Of a DNA stretch of 64,000 bases, positions 8,673 through 17,112 are shown in pieces. Where the stretch lies: NCBI GenBank assembly GCA_963764205.1, contig CAVXRN010000006.1:1302001-1366000 (forward strand), read 5' to 3'. Position 1 is the first letter of the stretch; the number at the start of each line of letters is the position of its first letter. Source of the DNA: Chersky-840 sp963764205 (GTDB lineage: Bacteria > Actinomycetota > Acidimicrobiia > Acidimicrobiales > UBA8190). The notes under the pieces are model-generated. The model was given only the letters and a program-made list of their open reading frames with translations, had not been told where the DNA came from and ran no database searches. The translations under genes and the position numbers were made by a program.

Positions 8673-9896
8673 ATGGTGCTCGACCCCAGCTCCACCGTCG
8701 TCGTCGTCGGCGCGTCCCTGGCGGGACTGCGAGCGGCCGAGACGCTGCGCGCCGATGGCCACAGCGGCCCCGTCGTGCTCATCGGGGCCGAGCCGCACCT
8801 GCCCTATGACCGGCCCCCGTTGTCCAAGCAGTTCCTGGCCGGGACGTGGGGGCTCGACCGCGTGCTCCTGCGCCCGTCGGAGAAGATCACCGCACTCGGC
8901 CTGGACCTGCGCCTGGGCCACACCGCAGGTGCACTCGACCTCGAGACGCACACGCTCGAGCTCGACGACGGTGCCCGGCTGCGATTCGACGGACTGGTGC
9001 TGGCCACGGGTGCGCATCCCCGCCCGCTGCCGGGCCCGGCCGCGCCCGACGGCGTACACGTGCTGCGGACGTTGGAGGACTCCCTCGCCATCGGACAGGC
9101 GGCGCGCCACGACGGCGCGCGCGTGATCGTGGTGGGGGCGGGATTCATCGGGTCCGAGGTCGCGGCCACCTGTCAGGCGCTCGGGGCGCGCGTCACGGTG
9201 GTCGAGGCGCTGGAGCATCCCATGGTCCGCGTGCTCGGCGCCGAGATGGGAGCGGTGTGCGGCGCACTGCACACCGACCACGGCGTGGAGCTCGTGACCG
9301 AGGTGAGCGTGGCGGCACTGCGCGGTGGACATGGCTCGGGTGCCGTCGACGCCGTGGAGCTCGACGACGGCCGGGTCCTCGACGCGGACGTCGTCGTGGT
9401 CGGGATCGGCGTGGTGCCGACGACGCAGTGGCTCGAGGGCTCGGGGCTCGAGATCGACAACGGCGTCGTCGCCGACGCCACGCTGCACGTCGCCGACGAC
9501 GTGGTCGTGGCGGGCGACATGGCGCGCTGGTTCGACCAGTCGGTGGGCGCCCACATCCGCGTCGAGCACTGGACCAACGCGGCCGAGCAGGGCGTCGCCG
9601 CGGCGCGCAACCTCCGGGCGGGACGCGCCCAGGGCACCGCCTATGTACCCGTGCCGTACTTCTGGTCCGACCAGTACGACGTGAAGATCCAGGTGATCGG
9701 CCACCCGAGCCCCGACGACGAGGTGGTGGTGGTGGACGGGTCGGTGCACGAACGTCGCTTCGTCGCGCTCTACGGCCGCGCTGGCCGCTTCACCGCTGCG
9801 CTCGGCTTCAGCCGTCCCCGCCAGCTGATGGGCTACCGTCCCCATCTCGAGGCGGGGGCGAGCTTCGACGACGCGCTGGCCCATCGCCCCGCGTGA
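8673..9896 (+). CDS. NAD(P)/FAD-dependent ferredoxin reductase-type oxidoreductase
   Basis: This 407-residue pyridine-nucleotide-disulfide-type reductase resembles putidaredoxin and rhodocoxin reductases. An FAD-binding Rossmann motif (VVVVGASLAGLRAAETLR) lies at residues 8-25, a NAD(H)-binding motif (VIVVGAGFIGSEVAA) near residue 152, and a GD motif (VAGDMARWFD) later. The C-terminal reductase domain (PYFWSDQYDVKIQVIG, LMGYRPHLEAG) is complete. It could pass electrons via a ferredoxin to the neighbouring P450. A TAGGGT hexamer (8657-8662) sits ten bases before the ATG. Its last 89 bases overlap the convergent transglutaminase gene. Confidence 0.9.
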   Translation: MVLDPSSTVVVVGASLAGLRAAETLRADGHSGPVVLIGAEPHLPYDRPPLSKQFLAGTWGLDRVLLRPSEKITALGLDLRLGHTAGALDLETHTLELDDGARLRFDGLVLATGAHPRPLPGPAAPDGVHVLRTLEDSLAIGQAARHDGARVIVVGAGFIGSEVAATCQALGARVTVVEALEHPMVRVLGAEMGAVCGALHTDHGVELVTEVSVAALRGGHGSGAVDAVELDDGRVLDADVVVVGIGVVPTTQWLEGSGLEIDNGVVADATLHVADDVVVAGDMARWFDQSVGAHIRVEHWTNAAEQGVAAARNLRAGRAQGTAYVPVPYFWSDQYDVKIQVIGHPSPDDEVVVVDGSVHERRFVALYGRAGRFTAALGFSRPRQLMGYRPHLEAGASFDDALAHRPA

Positions 9897-11946
9897 CGGC
9901 GCCCGACCCGACGAGCACGCCGCGACGCGGCAACGAGGCGCGCAGGGTCCGCATCGACGCCAAGATCCGCGACTCGTCCTGGGGTGTCGGGTGGTGCCCC
10001 CCGTAGGCGCTGGCCTCGACCACGCCCGCCAGGGCGCGCCACGTGCCCGACGGGTCGCCCGCCATGGCGTCGATGACACCCGCGTACTCTGTGAGTGTCT
10101 CGTCGGGTCGCCGCCGCCGGCCCGCTCGTCGCCCGGCCGCCTCGATGCTGCGCGCCGCCCTCTCCGCCCAGGTGCGGGGCCGGCGGCGACGCCGCACCAC
10201 CGCCAGCACCACGACCGCGGCGACGGCCAGGACCAGTGCGATGGGGACCCACGGGAGCGCTTGCAGGGTGGTCGTGGCCTCGTGCAGCAGCGTCGACCCC
10301 GGCGACGGGTTGGCCAACGGGACCACCGCGGTCGGGTCGAAGCTCTGCCAGCCGTACCCGGGGAACCACACCTGGACCCAGGCGTGTGCGTCCTTGGCCT
10401 CGATGTCGTAGAGGTCGGTGATGGGGTTGTACGGGCCCGGCACGTACCCCACCGCCTCGCGCGCCGGGATGCCGACGGACCGGAGCATCACCGCCAACGC
10501 GGTGGAGATCTGCTCACAGAACCCGGTGCGGTTCCCGAAGAGGAACTGGTCCACGGTGTCCTGCCCCGGCGCCAGCGGCGGGATGTCGGTGGAGTAGTGC
10601 GTGTGCGCCCCGATCCACCCGATGAGGCGTTGCACCTTGTCGTAGGTCGTCGTGGCCCCCGCGGTCACCGACTCGGCCAGAGCCTGCGCCCGGGGATAGG
10701 GGTGGGGGAGCTTGGTGTCGGGAGCGAGGATCGTCGCCGGTGTGGCGACGGGCCCCGCTGCGGCGCGCAACTGCGCCGCGCTCGGTGTGACCACGTCGGA
10801 CTCGACGGTGTAGATCGCTCCGGGGCCCAGGCCGATGGGCGAGACGATGGCGTCGTGGTCCGAGACGAAGAGGTCGTGGGTGGGGAACCACACCTCGTGC
10901 GCGGTGTCGGCGTGGAACACGAGGTTGGGCGACGACTGCACGATGTAGAACGTCTGCAGGTCGGTATCGGACCCCGACGCCGGTACCGGGCCCCCGAGGA
11001 TGAACGGCGAGTCCTCGTCCAACCGCAGCGCGCCGTGCGGGGTGGCGACCGTGCTCCAGTTGGCGCCGTCCCAGCGGTCGAAGGTCTCGCCGATCCAGTA
11101 CGAGGGCCGATCGGCGCGCACCCGCATGACCACGGTGTCGCCCAACCCGCCGCGCAGTGCGGTGTTCAGACGGTCCGAGAACCCGAGGAAGCCCCCGACC
11201 CTCGTGGGCCCGGCGCTCGTCCCGGGCTTGGCCAGCTGGGCCACCTTGCCGTCACCGGCCAGTCCTCCCGGAACCGGCAGCGGGGCGCCCGGTCCCGCGG
11301 CGGAGGGGAAGTCGATCCGCCCCGCCACGTGCGGGGCGGGCAGCACCACGAGCACCGCGGCGCCGGTCACGACCACCGCCCCCAACGTGGCGGCCACACC
11401 GCGGGCCCGCATGCGCCCGCCCTCGCTGGCCGAGCTCCACATGGCCATGAGCCCGGCCAGGCCGAAGGCAAACCACACCACGACGTAGAAGCCGAAGCCG
11501 AGGTCGATGGCCTGGGCCGCGGCCACCGCCATGAGGCTGGCCGATCCGGCCAGGGAGAAGGCGAGGTCGCGTCGCGCCGGCACGTCGAAGGCGTGGGCCA
11601 CCTGCACCCACACGAAGAGCACCGCCAGCGGGTTCTCCACCGTGCTCACGTCGTAGAGGGTCTGGCCCGTCAGCTGTCGGAAGAACCACACGAACGCCGC
11701 CACCGCGCTGACGGCCAGCACGGGCTTGATCCACGGCAGCGGCTGCTCCCGGGTGCGGTAGGCGATCACCATGCCCGCCACGACGAGCACGATCGAACCG
11801 CCTGCCACCGCCCACGACAGCTCACTCTCGGCCCGGCAGGCGGCGATGCCGGTGACCACCGCCCCCGCGCACGCCACGCGCAGCGTGATCGAGTGCTCGG
11901 GGGGCCCCGGCTTGTTGGCGCGCCGCACCATGTCAAAGAACTTCAC
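9808..11946 (-). CDS. Membrane-anchored transglutaminase-like cysteine protease-fold protein (DUF3488/TgpA type)
   Basis: The 712-residue protein has several N-terminal hydrophobic segments (about residues 15-190), a periplasmic transglutaminase core, one further helix (about 585-605, PIALVLAVAAVVVLAVV) and a cytoplasmic tail with a DUF4129-like segment (RPDETLTEYAGVI). The catalytic triad is visible: Cys in NRTGFCEQISTALAVMLRS, His in KDAHAWVQVWFPGYGWQ, Asp in SFDPTAVV. It is the third gene of the conserved MoxR-DUF58-transglutaminase set, whose role is unknown. A GTG start at 11946 is chosen because it overlaps the DUF58 stop (GTGA), as at the other junction of this operon; ATG 11931 is the alternative. 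The 3' end overlaps a convergent gene by 89 bp. Confidence 0.88.
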   Translation of the reverse strand: MKFFDMVRRANKPGPPEHSITLRVACAGAVVTGIAACRAESELSWAVAGGSIVLVVAGMVIAYRTREQPLPWIKPVLAVSAVAAFVWFFRQLTGQTLYDVSTVENPLAVLFVWVQVAHAFDVPARRDLAFSLAGSASLMAVAAAQAIDLGFGFYVVVWFAFGLAGLMAMWSSASEGGRMRARGVAATLGAVVVTGAAVLVVLPAPHVAGRIDFPSAAGPGAPLPVPGGLAGDGKVAQLAKPGTSAGPTRVGGFLGFSDRLNTALRGGLGDTVVMRVRADRPSYWIGETFDRWDGANWSTVATPHGALRLDEDSPFILGGPVPASGSDTDLQTFYIVQSSPNLVFHADTAHEVWFPTHDLFVSDHDAIVSPIGLGPGAIYTVESDVVTPSAAQLRAAAGPVATPATILAPDTKLPHPYPRAQALAESVTAGATTTYDKVQRLIGWIGAHTHYSTDIPPLAPGQDTVDQFLFGNRTGFCEQISTALAVMLRSVGIPAREAVGYVPGPYNPITDLYDIEAKDAHAWVQVWFPGYGWQSFDPTAVVPLANPSPGSTLLHEATTTLQALPWVPIALVLAVAAVVVLAVVRRRRRPRTWAERAARSIEAAGRRAGRRRRPDETLTEYAGVIDAMAGDPSGTWRALAGVVEASAYGGHHPTPQDESRILASMRTLRASLPRRGVLVGSGAVTRGDGPARRRSSPPPRDGDGSPSAGGDG

Positions 11947-12944
11947 GTCGAAGAACTCCCTGCCGAAGAGCTCCCGATCGAAGAGCTCCCGCCGGGTGCT
12001 CCCGGCCCGGGCACCGCACGCGCCAGACGCCGACCCGCGCTGCGCCGGTCCGCCACCGCCCCGATCCTCGGGCCCGTCTCCTCGGTGGTGGCGAGCAGCA
12101 CCGACGCACCCCGGTCGACGAACCCGACCACCGTCGCCATGGCCCGTTCCGCCATGCGCTCGGCGGCTTCGGGCTCGGCCGGCAGGTGGACCTCCACCGT
12201 GACCGGCTCGGCCGTCGGCCCTTCCATCTCGCGCACCATGAGCTCGCCGCTGTGGGCGGTGGCGGGCCAGTGCACCCACCGGCGGTGGTCCCCGGGCCGG
12301 TAGGGGCGAACCCCGCGGGGCTCGCCGATCTGCACGGCGGAGTCGAGCACGCCGCTCCCGCTCGTGTCCTCACGCCCGGCGGGCACCGGCAACGGTCGAC
12401 CCAGCTTCGGTCCGACGTGCAGCGCGCGCGGCAGACCCACGACGACGGTCTTGCGCCACCACAGCAAGCCGAAGGGCGCGGCGCTGGCCACCTCGAGCAC
12501 GATCTGCGTGTGCACGCCCCGGACCCGGGGCAGCAGGGTCAGTGGCTCCGGGCCATCAGCGTCGGCGCCCGCCGTCGTCCGGTGCCGCCCGACGAACGCC
12601 TCGGGGCCCGGCGGGTCCATGGCCCGGACGCGTACCCGCGTGGTGGAGCACGCCATCAGCTCGAGCGGTACGCCCGCGGTGCCGTCACCGGGCGTCTCGA
12701 CCACGCGCAGCTTGGCCCGGGCCACGACGACGGCGGGCGCGAGGAGGCCCACGGCCAGGGTCCCGGCCAGCACGTCCCCCACGGCCTGCACCCACCCGGC
12801 CCCGCTGTTGTGCGCGACGAGCCCCCACGCCAGGAGCACCCCGGCGCAGCTCACCAGGGGGACGGCGGGACGAACGGGACGGGGGACGCGGCTGCGGCGG
12901 GTGGTGGTGCCGGCCGGGTGGTCCCGACCGGCGCGCCCGGTCAC
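11943..12944 (-). CDS. DUF58 domain-containing protein
   Basis: This 333-residue protein has two hydrophobic segments near the N terminus (about 20-75) and a C-terminal von Willebrand-A-like DUF58 domain with the signature GVRPYRPGDHRRWVHWPATA followed by GELMVREMEG. DUF58 proteins accompany MoxR ATPases and transglutaminase-like proteins and are thought to act with them at the membrane. The GTG start overlaps the MoxR stop as GTGA, and its stop overlaps the next GTG in the same way. The C terminus is a low-complexity GSSSIGSSSAGSSST encoded by a 15-bp tandem repeat. Confidence 0.9.
   Translation of the reverse strand: MTGRAGRDHPAGTTTRRSRVPRPVRPAVPLVSCAGVLLAWGLVAHNSGAGWVQAVGDVLAGTLAVGLLAPAVVVARAKLRVVETPGDGTAGVPLELMACSTTRVRVRAMDPPGPEAFVGRHRTTAGADADGPEPLTLLPRVRGVHTQIVLEVASAAPFGLLWWRKTVVVGLPRALHVGPKLGRPLPVPAGREDTSGSGVLDSAVQIGEPRGVRPYRPGDHRRWVHWPATAHSGELMVREMEGPTAEPVTVEVHLPAEPEAAERMAERAMATVVGFVDRGASVLLATTEETGPRIGAVADRRSAGRRLARAVPGPGAPGGSSSIGSSSAGSSST
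11948..11992 (-). repeat. Three 15-bp tandem repeats encoding the DUF58 C-terminal Gly/Ser tail
   Basis: Three near-identical 15-mers (plus-strand forms TCGAAGAACTCCCTG, CCGAAGAGCTCCCGA, TCGAAGAGCTCCCGC) immediately precede the DUF58 stop codon. Each encodes a GSSS(I/A/T) unit. They end at the GTGA junction with the transglutaminase gene, so copy-number change would alter only the tail length, not the coupling. Confidence 0.8.
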
Positions 12945-13996
12945 GGCCGGGGAGCAGGCGTGGTGTCGAGCAGACCTCGGACCGCGGCCACGCCCTGCTC
13001 GACACCCTCGTCGGTGAGGAGCCGGTGGGCCAGGCACGCCACGGCGACGGCCTTCACGTCGTCGGGGGTCACGAAGGTCCGCTCCGACAACACGGCGTGG
13101 GCCTGCGCGGCCCGGATGAGCCAGATCGCGGCGCGCGGGCTGGCCCCCAGACGGACGCCCGGAGCGCTGCGGCTGGCCCGGCACAGCGCCACGGCGTACT
13201 CGGCCACGCTCGTCGCCACGTCGACGGACTCGGTGGCGCGTTGCGCTGCGAGCCACTCCGATGTCGTGCACACCGGATGCAGCTCGTCCAGGGCGAACTT
13301 CCCCCCGCCGTGTTGCACCAGTCGGGTCTCGGTCCCGGCATCGGGGTAGCCGATCGCCGTCGCCAGCGCGAACCGGTCGAGCTGGCTCTCGACCAGGGGA
13401 TAGGTCCCGAGTTGGGAGAACGGGTTCTGGGTGGCGATGACGAGGTGCGGACGCGGCAGCGGCCACGACTCGCCGTCGACGCTCACCTGTTGTTCCTCCA
13501 TCGTCTCGAGCAGCGCCGCCTGGGTGCGCGGTGGGGTGCGGTTGAGCTCGTCGACCAGCACCACGTGCGCGAACACCGGGCCCGGACGGAACTCCCACGT
13601 GCCGGTGTCGGGGGCGAACACCGACACACCGGTGACGTCCGAGGGCAACAGGTCCGGATGGCCCTGCACGCGCGACAACTCCGCTCCGAGCGAGAGGGCC
13701 AGCGCGCGTGCCAGGACGGTCTTGCCCACGCCGGGCACGTCTTCGATCAGCAGGTGGCCACCCGACAGCGCCGCCATGACCGCGGCTGTGAGCGCACCCG
13801 GGGTGCCGAGCACCACCGTGCTCAGGTTGCCGACCAGCGCCCGGCCCAGCGCCATGGCGGAGTCGAGGTCGAGCGTCGGGGCCAGGTGCCCGTCGAGCAC
13901 CTCGATGCCCGCCGCCATCTCCGCGCGCCGGCTCGCGGCCACGCTCACGACGCGGTCCGCGGTCGCCTCGCGCTCCCCGAAGTGGGCGGGCTCCAT
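12941..13996 (-). CDS. MoxR-family AAA+ ATPase
   Basis: MoxR ATPases are chaperone-like AAA+ proteins that act on metal-binding or membrane partner proteins. The 351-residue sequence shows Walker A in IEDVPGVGKTVLARAL, Walker B in VVLVDELNRTPPRTQAALLE, the sensor region VIATQNPFSQLGTYPLVESQ and the C-terminal lid region. ATG 13996 is chosen over longer starts because TAACGT (14004-14009) ends seven bases upstream, giving a leaderless mRNA. It heads a three-gene operon with DUF58 and a transglutaminase, each joined by GTGA. Confidence 0.93.
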   Translation of the reverse strand: MEPAHFGEREATADRVVSVAASRRAEMAAGIEVLDGHLAPTLDLDSAMALGRALVGNLSTVVLGTPGALTAAVMAALSGGHLLIEDVPGVGKTVLARALALSLGAELSRVQGHPDLLPSDVTGVSVFAPDTGTWEFRPGPVFAHVVLVDELNRTPPRTQAALLETMEEQQVSVDGESWPLPRPHLVIATQNPFSQLGTYPLVESQLDRFALATAIGYPDAGTETRLVQHGGGKFALDELHPVCTTSEWLAAQRATESVDVATSVAEYAVALCRASRSAPGVRLGASPRAAIWLIRAAQAHAVLSERTFVTPDDVKAVAVACLAHRLLTDEGVEQGVAAVRGLLDTTPAPRP

Positions 13997-14071
13997 CAGG
14001 TCCACGTTATCGGCACGTTCGCGGCCCAACTGAACGGCGACGAGGCGCGGACGAGGGCGCGACGGGCCAGC

Positions 14072-15532
14072 TCAGAACTCCAGCGCGCTCAGCTCGGGCA
14101 CGGTGGCGAGGGACCGGTCCCGCGCCGCCAGCCAGCGGGAACGCAGCGCGGCGCGCTTGTTCTCGGTGGCACGCGGCTCGACGGTGGCCGACGGTCGCCA
14201 CGCCGCGGCCACATCGGCCTCGTCCGCCCACATCCCCAGCTCGATGCCGGCCAGATAGGCGGCCCCGAGGGTGGTCGCCTCGGTGACGGGCGAGATCTCG
14301 ACCGGCCGCCCCACCGCGTCGGCCAGCGCGGCGACGAACGTCGGGTTGGCCGACATCCCGCCGTCGATCCGCAACGACGCGATGGTCATGGCGGTGTCGG
14401 CCTCGGCCGCCTCGAGAAGATCCGCGCCGCGATGGGCGACGCCCTCGAGCACGGCCCGCACCATCTCGGGCCGGCCCGTGCCGCGCGTGATGCCCACGAA
14501 CGTCCCGCGCGCCCCGAAGTCCCACACCGGCGTCCCCAGGCCGAGCAGGGCCGGGACGAACCAGACGTCGCCGGTGTCGTCACACGCGGCGGCCACGCGA
14601 TGGCTGTCCGCCGCGTCGTCGATGATGCCGAGGTCGTCGCGCAGCCATTCCACGCACATCCCGGCCGACAGCATCACCGCTTCGACGCCCCAGGTCTTGT
14701 GCCCGGCGCGCTGCCACGCCACGATCGGGAACGTGCCCGCCCCGCCGCGCCGGGCGAAGCCGGGGCGCAGCGCACCCACACACAGGTCCAGCATGCCCCC
14801 GGTCCCGAACGTGGCCTTGGCCAACCCCGCCCGCGTGCACCCCTGGCCCACGAGCGACGCCTGTTGGTCCCCCGCGATGCCGCAGATCACCGGGGCGCCC
14901 TGCAGGGCGCGGGCCGGTCCCGACGCGCCGGACGAGTCGACCACCGTGGGCAGCACCCCTCGAGGGATGCGCAGGGCGTCGAGCATCGTGTCGTCCCAGT
15001 CCGACCCGTCCGGGGCGAGCAGCCCCGTGACCGCGGCGTTGGTGGCGTCGGTCACGTGCAGCGCGCCGCCCGACAGCGTCCACGCCACCCAGGTGTCGAC
15101 GGTGCCGAAGCACAGGTCGCGCGACCGGTCGGGGTCGGCCATGTCGAGCAGCATGGCGAGCTTGGTGGCCGACTCGTTGGGAGCGACCCGGATGCCCTGG
15201 TCCCGCAGCACGAGGCACGTGCCCACGGTGCGCAGGTCCTGCCACCCGAGGCCCGGCCCCACGGGCTCGCCCGTGCCACGGTCCCACACGATGGTCGAGG
15301 CGCGTTGGTTGGCGATCCCCACGCCCGCCACCGGCCCCCCGGCGGCCAGGGCGGCCGTCGCCACGTCGATCACCGCCTCCGCCATCGCCGTCGCGTCGAA
15401 CTCGACGAACCCCGGCGCCGGTGACGACGGCAACACCTCGAGGTACCGGACGTGGCTGACGATCCCGTCCCCGTCGACCACCGCGGCGCGCACGCCCGAG
15501 GTCCCCACGTCGACCACCAGCACCTGGCTCAC
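14072..15532 (-). CDS. FGGY-family carbohydrate (glycerol-type) kinase
   Basis: This 486-residue sugar/polyol kinase carries FGGY signatures: the phosphate-1 motif VLVVDVGTSGVRAAVVDGD, GIANQRASTIVWDR, the substrate loop GIAGDQQASLVGQGC, KATFGTGGMLDLC and RIDGGMSANPTF near the C terminus. The pattern is closer to glycerol kinase than to xylulokinase. A second, more canonical GlpK lies at 37610-39130. The GTG start overlaps the stop of the flavoprotein gene (GTGA). With glpD upstream in the same operon, glycerol or a glycerol-like polyol is the likely substrate, by inference. Confidence 0.87.
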   Translation of the reverse strand: MSQVLVVDVGTSGVRAAVVDGDGIVSHVRYLEVLPSSPAPGFVEFDATAMAEAVIDVATAALAAGGPVAGVGIANQRASTIVWDRGTGEPVGPGLGWQDLRTVGTCLVLRDQGIRVAPNESATKLAMLLDMADPDRSRDLCFGTVDTWVAWTLSGGALHVTDATNAAVTGLLAPDGSDWDDTMLDALRIPRGVLPTVVDSSGASGPARALQGAPVICGIAGDQQASLVGQGCTRAGLAKATFGTGGMLDLCVGALRPGFARRGGAGTFPIVAWQRAGHKTWGVEAVMLSAGMCVEWLRDDLGIIDDAADSHRVAAACDDTGDVWFVPALLGLGTPVWDFGARGTFVGITRGTGRPEMVRAVLEGVAHRGADLLEAAEADTAMTIASLRIDGGMSANPTFVAALADAVGRPVEISPVTEATTLGAAYLAGIELGMWADEADVAAAWRPSATVEPRATENKRAALRSRWLAARDRSLATVPELSALEF

Positions 15533-17070
15533 GGCCACAGCACCTCGCCGAACGGTGACGGCAGCCCGAGCTTGCCCGGGTTGAGGATGCCGCGCGGGTC
15601 GAGCGAGTCCTTGAGCGCCACGAGGACGTCGAAGGCTCCGCCCAATGCGTCGGCCAGGAAGCGTCCCCGGTTCACCCCCACCCCGTGGTGGTGGCTGATG
15701 GCTCCGCCGTGGGCCCGCACCGCGTCCATCACGACCCGCCAGGCGGAGGTGTAGTAGCCCTCGGCCCAGGCGTCGGCCGCTGCGTCGGTGCCGTCGGTGC
15801 CGTCGGTGCCGTCGGGCGCGTCGGGTCGACGGCCGGCGAAGGTGAAGTAGAGACAGGCGCCGTCGACGTAGGCGTGGCTCTGGTGGGCCGACGCCGCCAA
15901 CGTGCCCTCGATCCCGGCCAACGCGCCCGCACACGCGTCGTAGAGCAGCGGCAGCGTCGTCCAGCGCGCCGCGATCTCGATGGTGTCGACCACGATCCCG
16001 GCGCGATACAGCGGCGCCAGGGCGGAGACGTCGTTTCGGTGCCCCACCCACCGCTGCACCACCGCGTCGTCGAGGCGCAGGGCCCCGGCCGCCTCGCACT
16101 GCGCGTCGACGACGGCGAGCGTGGCGTCGAGGAGTCCCTCGTCGGCCTCGTCGAGCACGACGAGCGCGCACTGGTCGGCCAACTCGAAGTTCCGGGCCGA
16201 CTCGACGGGGTCGTAGAGACGCAGCACCGCCGGTGTGGCGCCGCGCCGCAACACCTGTCGGCACACCTCGAGCCCTTGGTGGAAGTCGGCCACCGCGTAG
16301 GCCCGGCGGCCCTCGGCCGGTGGCAGCGGGTGCAGGCGCACCTGCGCCTCGGTGATCACGCCCAGGACCCCTTCGGAGCCGACGAAGAGCTGCGTCAGGT
16401 CGGGCCCGAGCGCAGCGCGCGGCCCGGCACCGCCCGTCCTGATCAACCGTCCGTCGGCCAGGGCCACTTCGAGGCCGGTGACCATGTCCTCGATCTTCCC
16501 GTAGCGGGTGGAGTACTGCCCCGCGCCGCGACACGCCACCCAGCCACCCACCGTCGACAGGTCCATCGACTGTGGCCAGTGCCCGAGGGTGACGTCGTGG
16601 GACCGGAGCTCGGCCTCGAGGTCAGGGCCGAAGGTGCCCGGCGCCACGTCGGCCACGAGCGACGTGGCGTCGACGTCGACGACGCCGGCCAGGCCGCACA
16701 GGTCGAGCGACACCCCCCCGAAGAGCGGGATGCTGGCGCCGCACACCCCCGACCGCCCCGCCACGGCGGTGACCGGCACCCGGGCGTCGTGACACACCGC
16801 CAGCACCGCCGCGACCTGCTCGGCATCGGTGGGCCGCGCCACCACGGCGGGGCGGGCCGGGACCGATCCCCGCGTGGCCCAGCGGATGGCGAGCGGCCAC
16901 CAGTCCCGCCCTGCTTCGTTGCGCGCCGCGTCGTCGACGGTCACCTCGGCGCACACCGACGCCAGGCGGGCGAGCACGGCGTCGCCGACCGGCACCCGCG
17001 GCCCGGTGATGCGCTCGGTCACCTCGCCCTCGACGGCGTCGATCGGCGTGACCGGGGTCGGCCCCGTCAT
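15529..17070 (-). CDS. FAD-binding oxidase, alkyldihydroxyacetonephosphate synthase-like
   Basis: The 513-residue protein has the PCMH/VAO-type FAD-binding domain (about 70-250: PVTAVAGRSGVCGASIP, STVGGWVACRGAGQYSTRYG, VGSEGVLGVITEAQVRLHP) and the FAD-oxidase C-terminal domain ending in AISHHHGVGVNRGRF and LDPRGILNPGKLGLPS. The SHHHGVG motif is typical of alkyl-DHAP synthases (ether-lipid forming) and related actinobacterial flavoproteins. It sits between glpD and an FGGY kinase, which supports a substrate derived from glycerol phosphate or DHAP. A 9-bp repeat encodes DGTDGTDGTD in a surface loop. The start is reached through the tandem minicistrons at 17067-17112. Confidence 0.85.
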   Translation of the reverse strand: MTGPTPVTPIDAVEGEVTERITGPRVPVGDAVLARLASVCAEVTVDDAARNEAGRDWWPLAIRWATRGSVPARPAVVARPTDAEQVAAVLAVCHDARVPVTAVAGRSGVCGASIPLFGGVSLDLCGLAGVVDVDATSLVADVAPGTFGPDLEAELRSHDVTLGHWPQSMDLSTVGGWVACRGAGQYSTRYGKIEDMVTGLEVALADGRLIRTGGAGPRAALGPDLTQLFVGSEGVLGVITEAQVRLHPLPPAEGRRAYAVADFHQGLEVCRQVLRRGATPAVLRLYDPVESARNFELADQCALVVLDEADEGLLDATLAVVDAQCEAAGALRLDDAVVQRWVGHRNDVSALAPLYRAGIVVDTIEIAARWTTLPLLYDACAGALAGIEGTLAASAHQSHAYVDGACLYFTFAGRRPDAPDGTDGTDGTDAAADAWAEGYYTSAWRVVMDAVRAHGGAISHHHGVGVNRGRFLADALGGAFDVLVALKDSLDPRGILNPGKLGLPSPFGEVLWP

Positions 17071-17112
17071 GAGATGCCCGTCACGAGATGCCCGTCATGA
17101 GATGCCTGTCAT
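17067..17112 (-). repeat. 14-bp tandem repeat forming a relay of three overlapping six-codon minicistrons at a gene junction
   Basis: On the minus strand the unit (A/G)TGAC(A/G)GGCATCTC occurs three times, followed by a partial fourth copy that is the start of the flavoprotein gene. The glpD stop overlaps ATG at 17112; that ATG reads M-T-G-I-S-stop, and its TGA overlaps ATG 17098. This again reads MTGIS-stop and overlaps GTG 17084, which reads the same and overlaps ATG 17070, the start of the next gene. The period of 14 shifts frame each time, so each copy closes its predecessor and opens the next. All of this is read directly; a coupling role is inference. Confidence 0.85.

Noticed and set aside
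12542..15424. 960-residue plus-strand ORF opposite MoxR and the FGGY kinase
   Set aside because: It is the antisense shadow of two well-supported genes; the translation is Arg/Gly/His-rich with no domain.
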